Assembly (NCBI GenBank): GCA_023634235.1
Contig: JAMKCF010000013.1
Location: forward strand, 10,470,296-10,534,295
Length of the DNA stretch: 64,000 nt
DNA from: Pisaster brevispinus
Lineage: Eukaryota; Echinodermata; Asteroidea; Forcipulatida; Asteriidae
Direction of reading: 5' to 3'
The notes beneath the pieces were generated by a model. That model did not search any database, was not told the DNA's origin, and was given only the letters and a program-made list of their open reading frames with translations. The position numbers were made by a program, and so were the translations under genes. Shown here piece by piece: positions 22,575 to 31,267 of the stretch. Each line of letters begins with the position of its first letter. Within the stretch, counting starts at the first letter, position 1.

Positions 22575-22750
22575 CAGTGTCATTAGTGATGGCTTCCACT
22601 GATGCCTCCTCCCCTGCTCCTGCACTGTTAGAAGGTGTGACGTACACGCGATAGGTAGAGTGGGGGTATAGTCCAGTGATGGTTGTGGGTGACTGAGAGC
22701 CATCAAGCCACAGCTTACGACTCAAGAGAACTTGTCTGGCACACTGGTCC
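22575..22750 (-). CDS. Tie1/2: FN3 domain 7, second exon
   Basis: 176 nt, phase 2 to 1. It begins by completing an Arg codon, then DQCARQ, LYPHSTYRVYVTPSNSAGAG. The acceptor is TTGAAAG and the donor is GTAGGT. It joins 23163-23295 across a 412-bp phase-2 intron that FN3-3 and FN3-5 lack. Confidence 0.9.
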
Positions 22751-23162
22751 CTTTCAAAGAAATATTTAATTTTTAACAAAATAGCTGAAGCTGTAGATCC
22801 GATATTTTTCAAGGAAATACAGTTGCACGAACCTATTTACATTTATGCACCCGTGACTTCCGAGAAAAACGAGAACACATGATGACGATTTAAAGCTGTC
22901 AAAAAGAACCTTGTAGTAAAACTCAAATTAAAACAACGTTGAAAAAATAAATAAATAACATGTTTGAACACGTGAAAATTTGTACTTTCAGTCAACAAGA
23001 TATTTTGTTGTAAATAGTAAAAATGTTTTGACTGAATCGTTGAGCTAATTTCACACTTGAGATACAAATAAATAGTTGCATATTTAAACATGTTTTTAAC
23101 AATGATACGGAATGATTCGCTGTTTGTGTTTTGTTTGCCTTTCGAGATCATACAAGTCCTAC
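22751..23162 (-). other. Phase-2 intron inside FN3-7
   Basis: 412 bp, GTAGGA to TTTGAAAG. AT-rich, no mobile-element signature seen. Absent from the paralogous exons FN3-3 and FN3-5. Confidence 0.75.
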
Positions 23163-23295
23163 CTGCTTATGAGTTGATATTGTACTGTGTATTTCGAGAC
23201 TGGACAGTTGTTGGCAGTGGGGTTCTGCCATGTAACACGTATCTGGGTTGCGTCCATAGTTTGTTTTGCACGTAGTCCGGTCACTCTTCCTGGAG
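23163..23295 (-). CDS. Tie1/2: FN3 domain 7, first exon
   Basis: 133 nt, phase 1 to 2. PGRVTGLRAKQTMDATQIRV and NNCPVSKYTVQYQLIS. The acceptor is ACTAG and the donor is GTAGGA. The sequence aligns with the start of FN3-3 and FN3-5, which carry AVTGL and a conserved Cys before the C strand. Confidence 0.88.
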
Positions 23296-23990
23296 CTAGT
23301 TTATTTTAATGAAGATGAAATTTGATTATACGTTATTGGTTTGTCTGTAAAAAATAAATAAAATCAAAAATAAAACTAAAAATAAAAACATTTCTACGAC
23401 TGAAGGGAAGCAGTGAATGTTGCTCTGCCATGTAAAGCAATTCCCACTGTTAATGTTTCATTCAACCCTGCAATATTAACTTTCTTCATAAATAACACAT
23501 TTACTGTTTAATTGACCCCACATTGCCTATTTGTAGAGTTTATGCAACTTTACTTGACACCATAACCATACTTGACACGCTATCTATACATGACAGCTTT
23601 CAACTGTCCGTTTTAAAATACTGTGTTTTGGATTAAAAATACACTTGGCAGAGTTCCGACTATTGTATTAAATTTGGACACCCAATAACTGACCGATGGC
23701 ATCATGCAAAGGTACGCAGCAACACTTTAACACTTTACGTTCCTCGTCGGGATGCTTTTTTTCAGGACATTATACTACTTGATAAGTATCATTGTTTTTT
23801 GACGAAAACTCGGCAGACAACATGTGATTTTGGCTCTTTTAAAGTAAGTGTCCCAGTCGGCAATTTATTAATTGCCATTTTGTGATGTTTTTTCAAAGAG
23901 AGTTTTTAAAGTTTATCACTTGATTACTCAAATATGTTAACGATTCTGCTGGCAAAATCATGTATTTCGAAAAATAAATTGTGTACCTAC
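23296..23990 (-). other. Intron, no gene seen
   Basis: 695 bp between FN3-6 and FN3-7. AT-rich; nothing recognised. Confidence 0.5.
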
Positions 23991-24275
23991 TGATAGTATG
24001 TGTGGTCTCTTCTCGCTGAAATGATGTGCCTTCGCTCGCTCCGAGTGTAGTTACAACGATGGTGTATGATGTACAGGGGGATAAGCTTTCAAATTGTGCA
24101 GACATTGTTGTTATACCCCAAAACTGTTTAGGTTGGGTTTGTCCTGCTAGATTCAGCTCAGCTCTGTAGCCTGTGATGTTGCCTCCTCTGCTGCCACATG
24201 GGATGGGGTTCCAGGTGACACTGATACTTTCGGCAGTCACATCACTTCTATCAAACGTAGGCGCAGCTTGAGGAC
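23991..24275 (-). CDS. Tie1/2: FN3 domain 6
   Basis: 285 nt, phase 1 to 1. AAPTFDRSDVTAESISVTW, WNPIPCGSRGGNITGY and SLSPCTSYTIVV. It is nearly identical in layout to FN3-4. The two shared Cys (IPCG and SPCT) probably form a disulfide peculiar to this FN3 subtype; that is inference. The acceptor is ATATCAG and the donor is GTAGGT. Confidence 0.92.
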
Positions 24276-24863
24276 CTGATATTGTAAGGTAGCAGTTTAT
24301 AGTACATGTAGTTAAAACAGTACTACAACAGTACTCCATTTGTGTAATCGTCAATGTTATAAAACAAATAACCACATACAAACTTTAACGAGCAAGATCA
24401 ATATACAAATGTTCTAATGGGTTTACTTGGGAAGTAAATTGCCTCGAGGCTGTTATCAAGTCACAGTTTGGGCAATAAAATAAAGTCTATACTCGTTCCG
24501 TAATATAATTTAATATTTAAAAGTCTCACAAAGGATCATGACGCTCAACCAACTCACTTTTTTAAACATTTAAAACGAACGCCTGCCAATGTGACAAACA
24601 ATGATCCACAATCTATTGTAATATCTTTAGATCTACGTGGTCTAGACGGCGTGGCTGGAATCACTGGCTATTTATGGATATTTTATTATTGTATAATAGT
24701 AGGAGAATGAATCGATTACGAAGGTAATTGATTCCATAATGCAAAATATAAATAAATTGTTGTTTTTTGCACACTTGGAGTGCGTATAAACTGTACATAA
24801 AGTAAAACTGTATGTAATGCAAATTGTGTATTACAAAATGCCGCCACTCCCACAAATACTTAC
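24276..24863 (-). other. Intron, no gene seen
   Basis: 588 bp between FN3-5 and FN3-6. AT-rich; nothing recognised. Confidence 0.5.
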
Positions 24864-25172
24864 TTTTTTCAGCGGTAATGCGTGATTTAGTATTCGAAGT
24901 TCCGTTTCCAGCTTCATTTCTGGGTGTAACATTAACCCTATATGTTGAGTATGCTTTCAATCCTTGTATAATGACTGATGTTTCGGTAGTCACCACTGAC
25001 TCAACGGATTGGTCACCCTCCTGACATTGCTCCAGATTGGTGAGTTCATACGTCACTAGGTAGTCGATGGCGAGGCAAGGATTCTCAGGGTTGGTACCAG
25101 GGGGTCTCCAAGACACTCTCAGTTGATCATGTTGTATGCCAACAATGGTCAAGCCAGTAACAGCTTCCGGAA
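24864..25172 (-). CDS. Tie1/2: FN3 domain 5
   Basis: 309 nt, phase 1 to 1. PEAVTGLTIVGIQHDQLRV, NPCLAIDYLVTYEL, LEQCQEGD and YSTYRVNVTPRNEAGNG. It is a sister of FN3-3 and FN3-7. The acceptor is AATTAAAG and the donor is GTAAGT. There are two Cys, before and after the C strand. An alternative acceptor 9 nt downstream (GGAAG) would keep the frame, but it would drop the ProGlu start. Confidence 0.9.
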
Positions 25173-25454
25173 CTTTAATTGGTTATGCAAAAAATATGTG
25201 ATCGTGACAAATGGAAAAAGGAATATTTATCAAACAAGGTAGAGAGACTTGAATATGCAAATTTATCAAAACAAACTCCACAAAAATAGTTTTAGCGAAA
25301 TTATACATTTACCATTCACAAGCAAAATTCTCCTTCACCGTCGACTACATCGTCATTAAAATATAGTCGATTAATCTTTGCTTATGTTTATCATTATTGT
25401 CAATATTGTTTAAGAAGGACATTGAATTCATGTTATTATTCGTCTAATACGTAC

Positions 25455-25739
25455 CGATTGTCTTTGTTTTTTCCTGATATTTAAACGATATCGTTCCGCC
25501 TTCACTTACAGTAATGACAGTGATGGTGTATGATGTACAGGGGTGTAAGTCTTCAAACTCTACGGACATGGTCTGCACATCCCGAGACTGAATGGATTGG
25601 CTCTGTCCTGACCGAGACACATTCACTCTATAGCCTGTGATGTTGCCTCCTCTGCTGCCACAGGGGATGGGGTTCCAGGTGATACTGACGCTACTGGCTG
25701 TCACTCTACTGCTATTGAATGTAGGCGCAGTCCCGAGAC
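25455..25739 (-). CDS. Tie1/2: FN3 domain 4
   Basis: 285 nt, phase 1 to 1. TAPTFNSSRVTASSVSITW, NPIPCGSRGGNITGYRVNV and DLHPCTSYTITVITV. It is the same length as FN3-2 and FN3-6. The acceptor is CCAATTAG and the donor is GTACGT. Confidence 0.92.
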
Positions 25740-25890
25740 CTAATTGGAAGGCAACGTTTACACAAGGAGGAATCAGATAATGCGCCGATCTTTCAACAAC
25801 AATTATACTGGCAAAATGTATTTCTCACCTGAGACTGTCTGAATAGCTAGTTAATGGTACATCAACAAAGCATTTAGGAATATATCTTAC

Positions 25891-26196
25891 TACTTTCAGT
25901 TGTAATCTGTGACTTGTATTTCGTGGGTCCATCGCCAGCTTCATTTCTTGATGTAACACTTATCCTGTATGTAGAGTATGGATGAAGACCATCGACAGTG
26001 ATGGATGTATCTTCAGTGTTCAGTGTACCACCGGAATCGTTACCCTCCTGACATTGATCCAGGTTGATGAGTTTATAGGTCACCAGGTACTCAGAAGCGG
26101 GGCAACGATTGTTTGGATTAGAGCCAGGGGCGTTCCAAGATACTTTTAATTTATCTGGTTGTTGTTTGCTTTTGACGGTCAAGCCGGTAACAGCAT
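25891..26196 (-). CDS. Tie1/2: FN3 domain 3
   Basis: 306 nt, phase 1 to 1. AVTGLTVKSKQQPDKLKVSW, NRCPASEYLVTYKL, LDQCQEGND and YSTYRISVTSRNEAGDG. It is a single exon, unlike its paralogue FN3-7. The acceptor is AATTCCAG and the donor is GTAAGA. Confidence 0.92.
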
Positions 26197-26565
26197 CTGG
26201 AATTTTGAGTTTTATAAAAAACAGACATATTTTATTTGTTTAGAAAAAAAATCGTATTTATATCAGTTATGTTACCATCATGTTATTATAAGCTGTGATT
26301 GATTTGCTGAGGGGCCCGTAAACACCTAAACCTTTCTACGATATCATAGGCTGTGTGGTAAGGTTTCCAAATCCTTGACTCCTAAAGGGGCTGGTTAAAA
26401 CGTCAAAACATGAAATGAAACAGGAGATTTATATGTTTTCGTTATTTGAACTCCACTGAGTAATGGTTAACAGTATTTTGTAATAAAACAATTATTGCTT
26501 TGCATGAACGCTTCATTAGTTATAATTATGCCCAAAGTGTTTTATTAGATATATTGTTTATTTAC

Positions 26566-26850
26566 CTTGTTTTGCTGTAGTTTGCCTAGTATAATTGGAC
26601 CACGGCCCTCCTCCAATATTGGTCAAAGCTTTTACTTGAAATAGATATAAAGTGCACGGTGTCAGGGAAGTAATCCGTACAAATGTATTTGTTGTTATTT
26701 TAGGTTTGCCGAAGTTGGTATCATTTTGTTCTCGATACCTGTATTTGTACTCCGTTATACTGCCACCTTTTCTTCCACAGGGAAGGTCCCAGGCGAACTC
26801 GATGTGATCTGTCGATGTTGAGTTGACAAATACAGTTGGTGCTTTTTGGT
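26566..26850 (-). CDS. Tie1/2: FN3 domain 2
   Basis: 285 nt, phase 1 to 1. APTVFVNSTSTDHIEFAW, LPCGRKGGSITEYKYRY and SLTPCTLYLFQVKALTNIGG. It is a more divergent member of the FN3-2/4/6 subtype, with the same two Cys. The acceptor is CCAAACAG and the donor is GTAAAT. Confidence 0.9.
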
Positions 26851-26971
26851 CTGTTTGGAAGACCGCAATATATACTTAATCAAAATAACCCCTTTACATA
26901 TAGAGTTGTACATGCATTTGTGCAGTCCTTTGGATACGTTTCTTACAGGTTTTTGAACTTTTAAATTAAAG

Positions 26972-28183
26972 GGGCACACCGGCTTCGTTGGGCTATTTGG
27001 GCTACAAAATAGGCTAACATATGACTTCAAAGGTCTTCCAGGAATGGGAAAAAACGGTTCCTAAAAGAAACCATCAAATTTTGCCGTTTTTGAGCATTTT
27101 TCAAAAAAGGAAGGTCACGTGATTTATCCGAACCAAAAAAGTGGTTCAGATAAATCACGTGATCGTCGGAGATAGTTTTACTTCCAGCCGTATCAAAGTA
27201 AATAACTGAACCAAATTTAAATCAGTTTTTTTTTTTAATTAGGCATGAGTATTTGACAAAAAAGACTATGTAATCAGATTATTGATACAATTTGTAAATA
27301 ATGATGAAAAATCGAACGTAAGATTCGCATGCAGAGAGTCCGTGCAACCGAAGCGTGTTTTACGGCGCACCAGCCTGGGAGCTAGCGGAACGTAAACCTT
27401 GGGGCATATCCCGTACAGCCTGTCCCCTAACTCCTGCAACGTGTTGCCTGCGCTACACTCGCGACGCGGGACGACGACGGGGAATTTTTATCCCATACAG
27501 CTGGTCTACTTCTATGGTAGCTGCACAATGTCCACCCCCTCCCCCAATTGCTGCTTTTGCTGGCTTTCCCTTTGGATTTATCGTTGTTGTTTTTTTACTT
27601 TTTACTTTTCGTTGGACCACCTTCTGGGTGTTTTTCATTGCGATGTTTTTTGTACCGATCCTTGGATGTCGAAGAAACGTTCTCCATTGCAAGTACACAG
27701 AATATAGTACGTCGTCGTACACAGAATACAGGTTCGGGTGCGTTTTCGCGGTCGTAACACATAATTGTTTCAATGGCAAGTTCAACCGAAACAGTTATTA
27801 CGACCGCGAGCGGACTTCGACTAGGACTGACCATAGAGCGAGGAACCTTCCCTTGGACTGACGTCCGTTCATGTCTGTTTTTTTTTAAATTTACACATGA
27901 ATTTGTGCTTGATGGATATGAAGTCTGGATCCTCATGCCTCGCCATTGTTATAATTGATACATAAACAGAGCACTAGTCTACTTACAACATTGCGCAACA
28001 TTGTCACGTAAACTTGACAGTTGCAACGGCTGGAGTTTGACCTTTGACCGCGGTTTTTTTTCTTCAAATTTTTCGTTAATTAAGTGATATTTTGATGATT
28101 TTTTTTTTACAACAACCATCTAAAAATTGTTGTCTGTCATTCCACATCACTATATTAGGTAAACAGTAAGCCGGTGTGTCCCT
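26972..28183. mobile_element. Non-autonomous TTAA-type DNA transposon, 1.2 kb
   Basis: Terminal inverted repeats AGGGGCACACCGGCTT and AAGCCGGTGTGTCCCT (one mismatch), flanked by TTAA (26968-26971) and TTAG (28184-28187), a decayed TTAA duplication. A subterminal hairpin at 27113-27162 has 20-bp arms starting TCACGTGATTTATC. The interior is GC-richer than its surroundings and has overlapping open frames of about 100-170 residues on both strands; none shows a transposase motif I know. TTAA targets fit piggyBac or Kolobok; which one is undecided. Confidence 0.8.
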
Positions 28184-28482
28184 TTAGGAACAAACGGATT
28201 AAACTATTAATAAAACATATTTGAAAACCTGCACATTACCGCGTAAGACGAAATTGCAATACAATCTCCCATGTCAACTCCCTTGTTGAGTAATCAACTC
28301 AATAAAACTGTCGTGCCGTTTCTATGCTGAGTTAATCTTCTATGTTTACACTCGTCTGAAACAATGTTTTTTTTTTGTAGACGTCAGTGATAGACGTATG
28401 CGAGAGTCACATTGTGAACATCATCACAAAATGCAAATTGTTGAAATAGGTTTATTTTGAGCAGTTGTGTAAGGTACAATAC

Positions 28483-28751
28483 TGTAATTTCCGATGCCTT
28501 TACTTGTTTGTGCAGCTACTTTGAATTGATAACGCGTGCAATCAGACAAGCTTAGGTTAAGTCGACAGTTGTACCCTCAACCGAAACTGGTTCCACATCA
28601 CTGTCTTGATCATCAATCACCTTATAGACGTAGTTCACAATATTGAAGTCATTTCCAGAGCAACTTACCGGTTTCCATGATAATGTGTGAGTGAATAAAC
28701 CACCACCAGAATAATAAGACACATTGAGAAGTTGCGGTCTCAAGTTGGGAT
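28483..28751 (-). pseudogene. Tie1/2: FN3 domain 1 exon with an apparent 2-bp frameshift
   Basis: 269 nt. The first part reads RPQLLNVSYYSGG, HTLSWKPVSCSG and VNYVYKVI, then TTVDLT followed by a stop near position 28550. The rest of the FN3 (DCTRYQFKVAAQTSKGIG) continues in another frame. Without 2 nt at the break the exon would be 267 nt and fit phase 1 to 1 with its neighbours. The acceptor is TGATTTCAG and the donor is GTATTG. Possible causes are a real inactivating allele, a lineage-specific loss or an assembly error. As written, the break would truncate the receptor ahead of the other ten FN3 domains. Confidence 0.78.
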
Positions 28752-29048
28752 CTGAAATCAGTTGGAACGTTTTTTTGTTATGCGTAAAAAGATAAAATCA
28801 GAGCTGTGAACATGACTCGCTTTGCTGTTCACTGCCCCATGAGTGAAATTAAGGCACCAAAGCATTTTCACAGAAGGCCTGTGAGACCACAGCTAGCATG
28901 TAGACATCCTCAGAGAGACGCTGCATGAAAACTACCTGCAGAAGGCAATGCCGGATACGATACAGTGGCAGACCATCATGATTCAGGAACAACACCCACA
29001 AGCATATAGGCGAGCAAAATGTTTAAGTTTCTGAAAAGTGTATTAAAC
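28752..29048 (-). other. Intron between the short Cys exon and FN3-1
   Basis: No gene or mobile element recognised before the SINE cluster. Confidence 0.4.
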
Positions 29049-29075
29049 AATTTGGGTTTGAACAAATAAACAATA

Positions 29076-29640
29076 ACTGGAACGGGACTTGAACCAACCA
29101 CCTCCGGATTAACGTACCGGCGCTCTACCAACTGAGCTACCCAGCCCTATGCTGTCGCTCTCCCTGTTAGTCACAATCTTTGTCCGGGTAGCCAGTCAGA
29201 AGCGATTCAACCAACCTTTAGTTACCGAGTAGCCAGGGATCACTCCCAAGTTTACGATACAACCTAGGAAGCGGCAGCCACGGGATCACCTTCAGGGGAT
29301 GCGACTTTTTATTAAGTTGAAAACCACAAGGGAAACTGACTGGGTAAATTTCTTAACAACTTGGGCTAGAAAAAAAGACAAATTGACTGGAGCAGGACTT
29401 GAACCAACCACCTCCGTTAATTCGAAAGGTTGGTTCAGGTCCTGTTCCTGTCAATTTTCTTAGTTCAACCCAATTTGTTAAAAAAATAACCAAGTCAGTT
29501 TTCCTTGTGGTTTATTACTTGATATTTATTATTAAAATATCGTATCTCCTTAAAGTGATCCCGTGGCTGCCGCTTCCCAGGTTGTATCGTAAACTTGGGT
29601 GGGATCCCTGATTACACGGCAGTTAACGATTAAATGGCTT
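29076..29640. mobile_element. tRNA-derived SINE pair in inverted orientation
   Basis: A minus-strand copy has its tRNA-like head at 29076-29148 (reverse strand TAGCTCAGTTGGTAGAGCG, A box; GGTTGGTTCAAGTCCC, B box). Body sequences at about 29228-29400 and 29434-29607 are inverted copies of each other around a centre near 29417. Shared blocks include TTTACGATACAACCTAGGAA, GCGGCAGCCACGGGATCAC and their reverse complements. Further copies are at 29700, 59.2 kb and, as a fragment, 21.2 kb. Confidence 0.82.
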
Positions 29641-29699
29641 CTGACTGACACCCGGCCCCGAACAAAGATGTTGACTACTAGGGAGACCGCCAACATAGG

Positions 29700-29860
29700 G
29701 CTGGATAGCTCAGATGGTAGAGCGCCGGAACGTTAATCCGGAAGTGGTTGGTTCAAGTCCCACTCAAATAAAGTTGTCCTTGTTCAAGCCCAAATTGTTA
29801 AACAAATTACCCAGTTTCCCTTGAGGTTTATTACTTGAAATAGTTTATTATACAACTTTC
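29700..29860 (+). mobile_element. tRNA-derived SINE, plus strand
   Basis: Head GGCTGGATAGCTCAGATGG and GGTTGGTTCAAGTCCCACTC, then the SINE body TTGTTCAAGCCCAAATTG. The cloverleaf is imperfect: C stands where U33 should be before a GTT anticodon-like triplet. I therefore call it a SINE, not a tRNA gene. Confidence 0.75.
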
Positions 29861-29999
29861 GAATATAAGATTATCTGATTATCTCAATGATTTCTATAAA
29901 TCCGGGAAAAGACGACAGTCCTATAGTGGATTACCAAGTGAAAGAGTGAATTTAAAAAAAATCCTCCCTTATTACTGACATAACATGAATGCAACGTAC

Positions 30000-30056
30000 C
30001 TAATGTTGTGCAAGTCGTATTACAGGATAGTTTAGATCCAAAGTGAAGACATTGCT
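30000..30056 (-). CDS. Tie1/2: Short cysteine-bearing exon between EGF4 and FN3-1 (tentative)
   Basis: 57 nt, phase 1 to 1, 19 residues: QCLHFGSKLSCNTTCTTL. Flanked by ATTCAACAG and GTACGT. It looks like the first third of an EGF repeat. The only support is good splice sites, phase, Cys spacing and position. It may be an alternative exon or a remnant of a fifth EGF. Confidence 0.5.
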   Translation of the reverse strand, partial: SNVFTLDLNYPVIRLAQH

Positions 30057-30589
30057 CTGTTGAATAAAAACACGCTGGTAAAACATGAACGTTGTTGATT
30101 TCATTGCAAAAAAACGTCACTAGTGAAAAATTTTTCGGAATTAAATCTTGATCGCATTGTCTGGTATCGGATTGACCTGTTAATCCATTGCATGATGCCT
30201 CGTAGCACAGTGATCAGTTTGAGCGTAGTTCAAGCCGAGCGTCCCTGCTGAACACGGTTCTGAAACGCGCTGTGACCAAATTGGTGCTTCACGACTTCTC
30301 CTGGATCACCATGTTAACATGCATGAAGTAACTTCATTGGCCAGCTTTAGCCGTAGGCGTCAATTCGGATACGTCCATAGTTACAAAGTACAATACCATC
30401 ACTAAGCATCAATTATACAGACAAAAGTGCGTTGACAATTTTTCTGCTTTCAATGTTCTTTGTATACAATTTTATATACACTTTCAAACTTTTTGCGGCC
30501 ATTTTCGAATCAATTAATGCGTATTGGATTGTTTCCATTGTTTAATAGTTGCATTTGTTAAAAAATATATGTTCAGCTGTATTCCATAC
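30057..30589 (-). other. Intron between EGF4 and the short Cys exon
   Basis: 533 bp. No gene or repeat recognised. Confidence 0.4.
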
Positions 30590-30724
30590 CTTGACAGTTA
30601 TCTCCTTTGTAACCTGCTTCACAGCTTCCGTTACATCGACCTGTTGTTCTATTACATGATAAATCGTCAGCACAGTGACAAGTCTGGGCACAGTTAAAAC
30701 CGAAATTTCCTGCGGTACATTGTA
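30590..30724 (-). CDS. Tie1/2: EGF-like repeat 4
   Basis: 135 nt, phase 1 to 1. CTAGNFGFNCAQTCHCADD, SCNRTTGRCNGSC and GYKGDNC give the eight-Cys EGF layout (Tie or laminin type). It is a close paralogue of the exon only 84 bp upstream (30809-30940), so it arose by a local exon duplication. The acceptor is CTTTTCAG and the donor is GTATGG. Confidence 0.9.
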
Positions 30725-30808
30725 CTGAAAAGTAGGACGAAACGTCAAAATGAATAAATAGTACATGTTGTTTTTCTCAAATTTCCAATTTTCAACTTTA
30801 TTCCTTAC

Positions 30809-30940
30809 ATTGACAGTTATCTCCAGTGTATCCTTCTGCACAGTTTCCATCACATTGACCAGTCGTTCCATTACATGACACCCCATCGGCACAGTGACAA
30901 GTCTGGGCACAGTTGGCACCGTATGTTCCATCAACACATT
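30809..30940 (-). CDS. Tie1/2: EGF-like repeat 3
   Basis: 132 nt, phase 1 to 1. CVDGTYGANCAQTCHCADG, SCNGTTGQCDGNC and GYTGDNCQ. It occupies the place of Tie EGF3 (CHPGFYGPDC in the vertebrate protein). The acceptor is ACTTCTTCAG and the donor is GTAAGG. Confidence 0.9.
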
Positions 30941-31267
30941 CTGAAGAAGTAAAATTAAGAAATAAAAACACAAAGTAAAACACTAAATGGTTTAATTATG
31001 CGCATCTGTCAATTTGAACCTGTCTTCTACAAATTTGATAAAATACTTAAACTTCAGCAGCTCCAAGTGTTAAAATCGAAAATGTTCCGATCTGTTTTTA
31101 GAAGGTAAATAGGAGCTGCAGTTCCCAAGACACTCCACAACATTATAAATACAATACTTAAATAAATACAGAAATGAATAAGTAAGTAAACACACACATA
31201 AATAAATATCTACCATACAACTAGTTAAATTAAACAAAAAACTAAATTGTCAATTGGGAAAATCTAG

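Noticed and set aside
27355..27936. Overlapping open frames of 102-168 residues on both strands
   Set aside because: They lie inside the TTAA transposon and show no domain; the length is explained by higher GC content.
29700..29770. Functional tRNA gene (GTT anticodon)
   Set aside because: Position 33 is not U, the stems are imperfect, and the same head recurs with SINE bodies.
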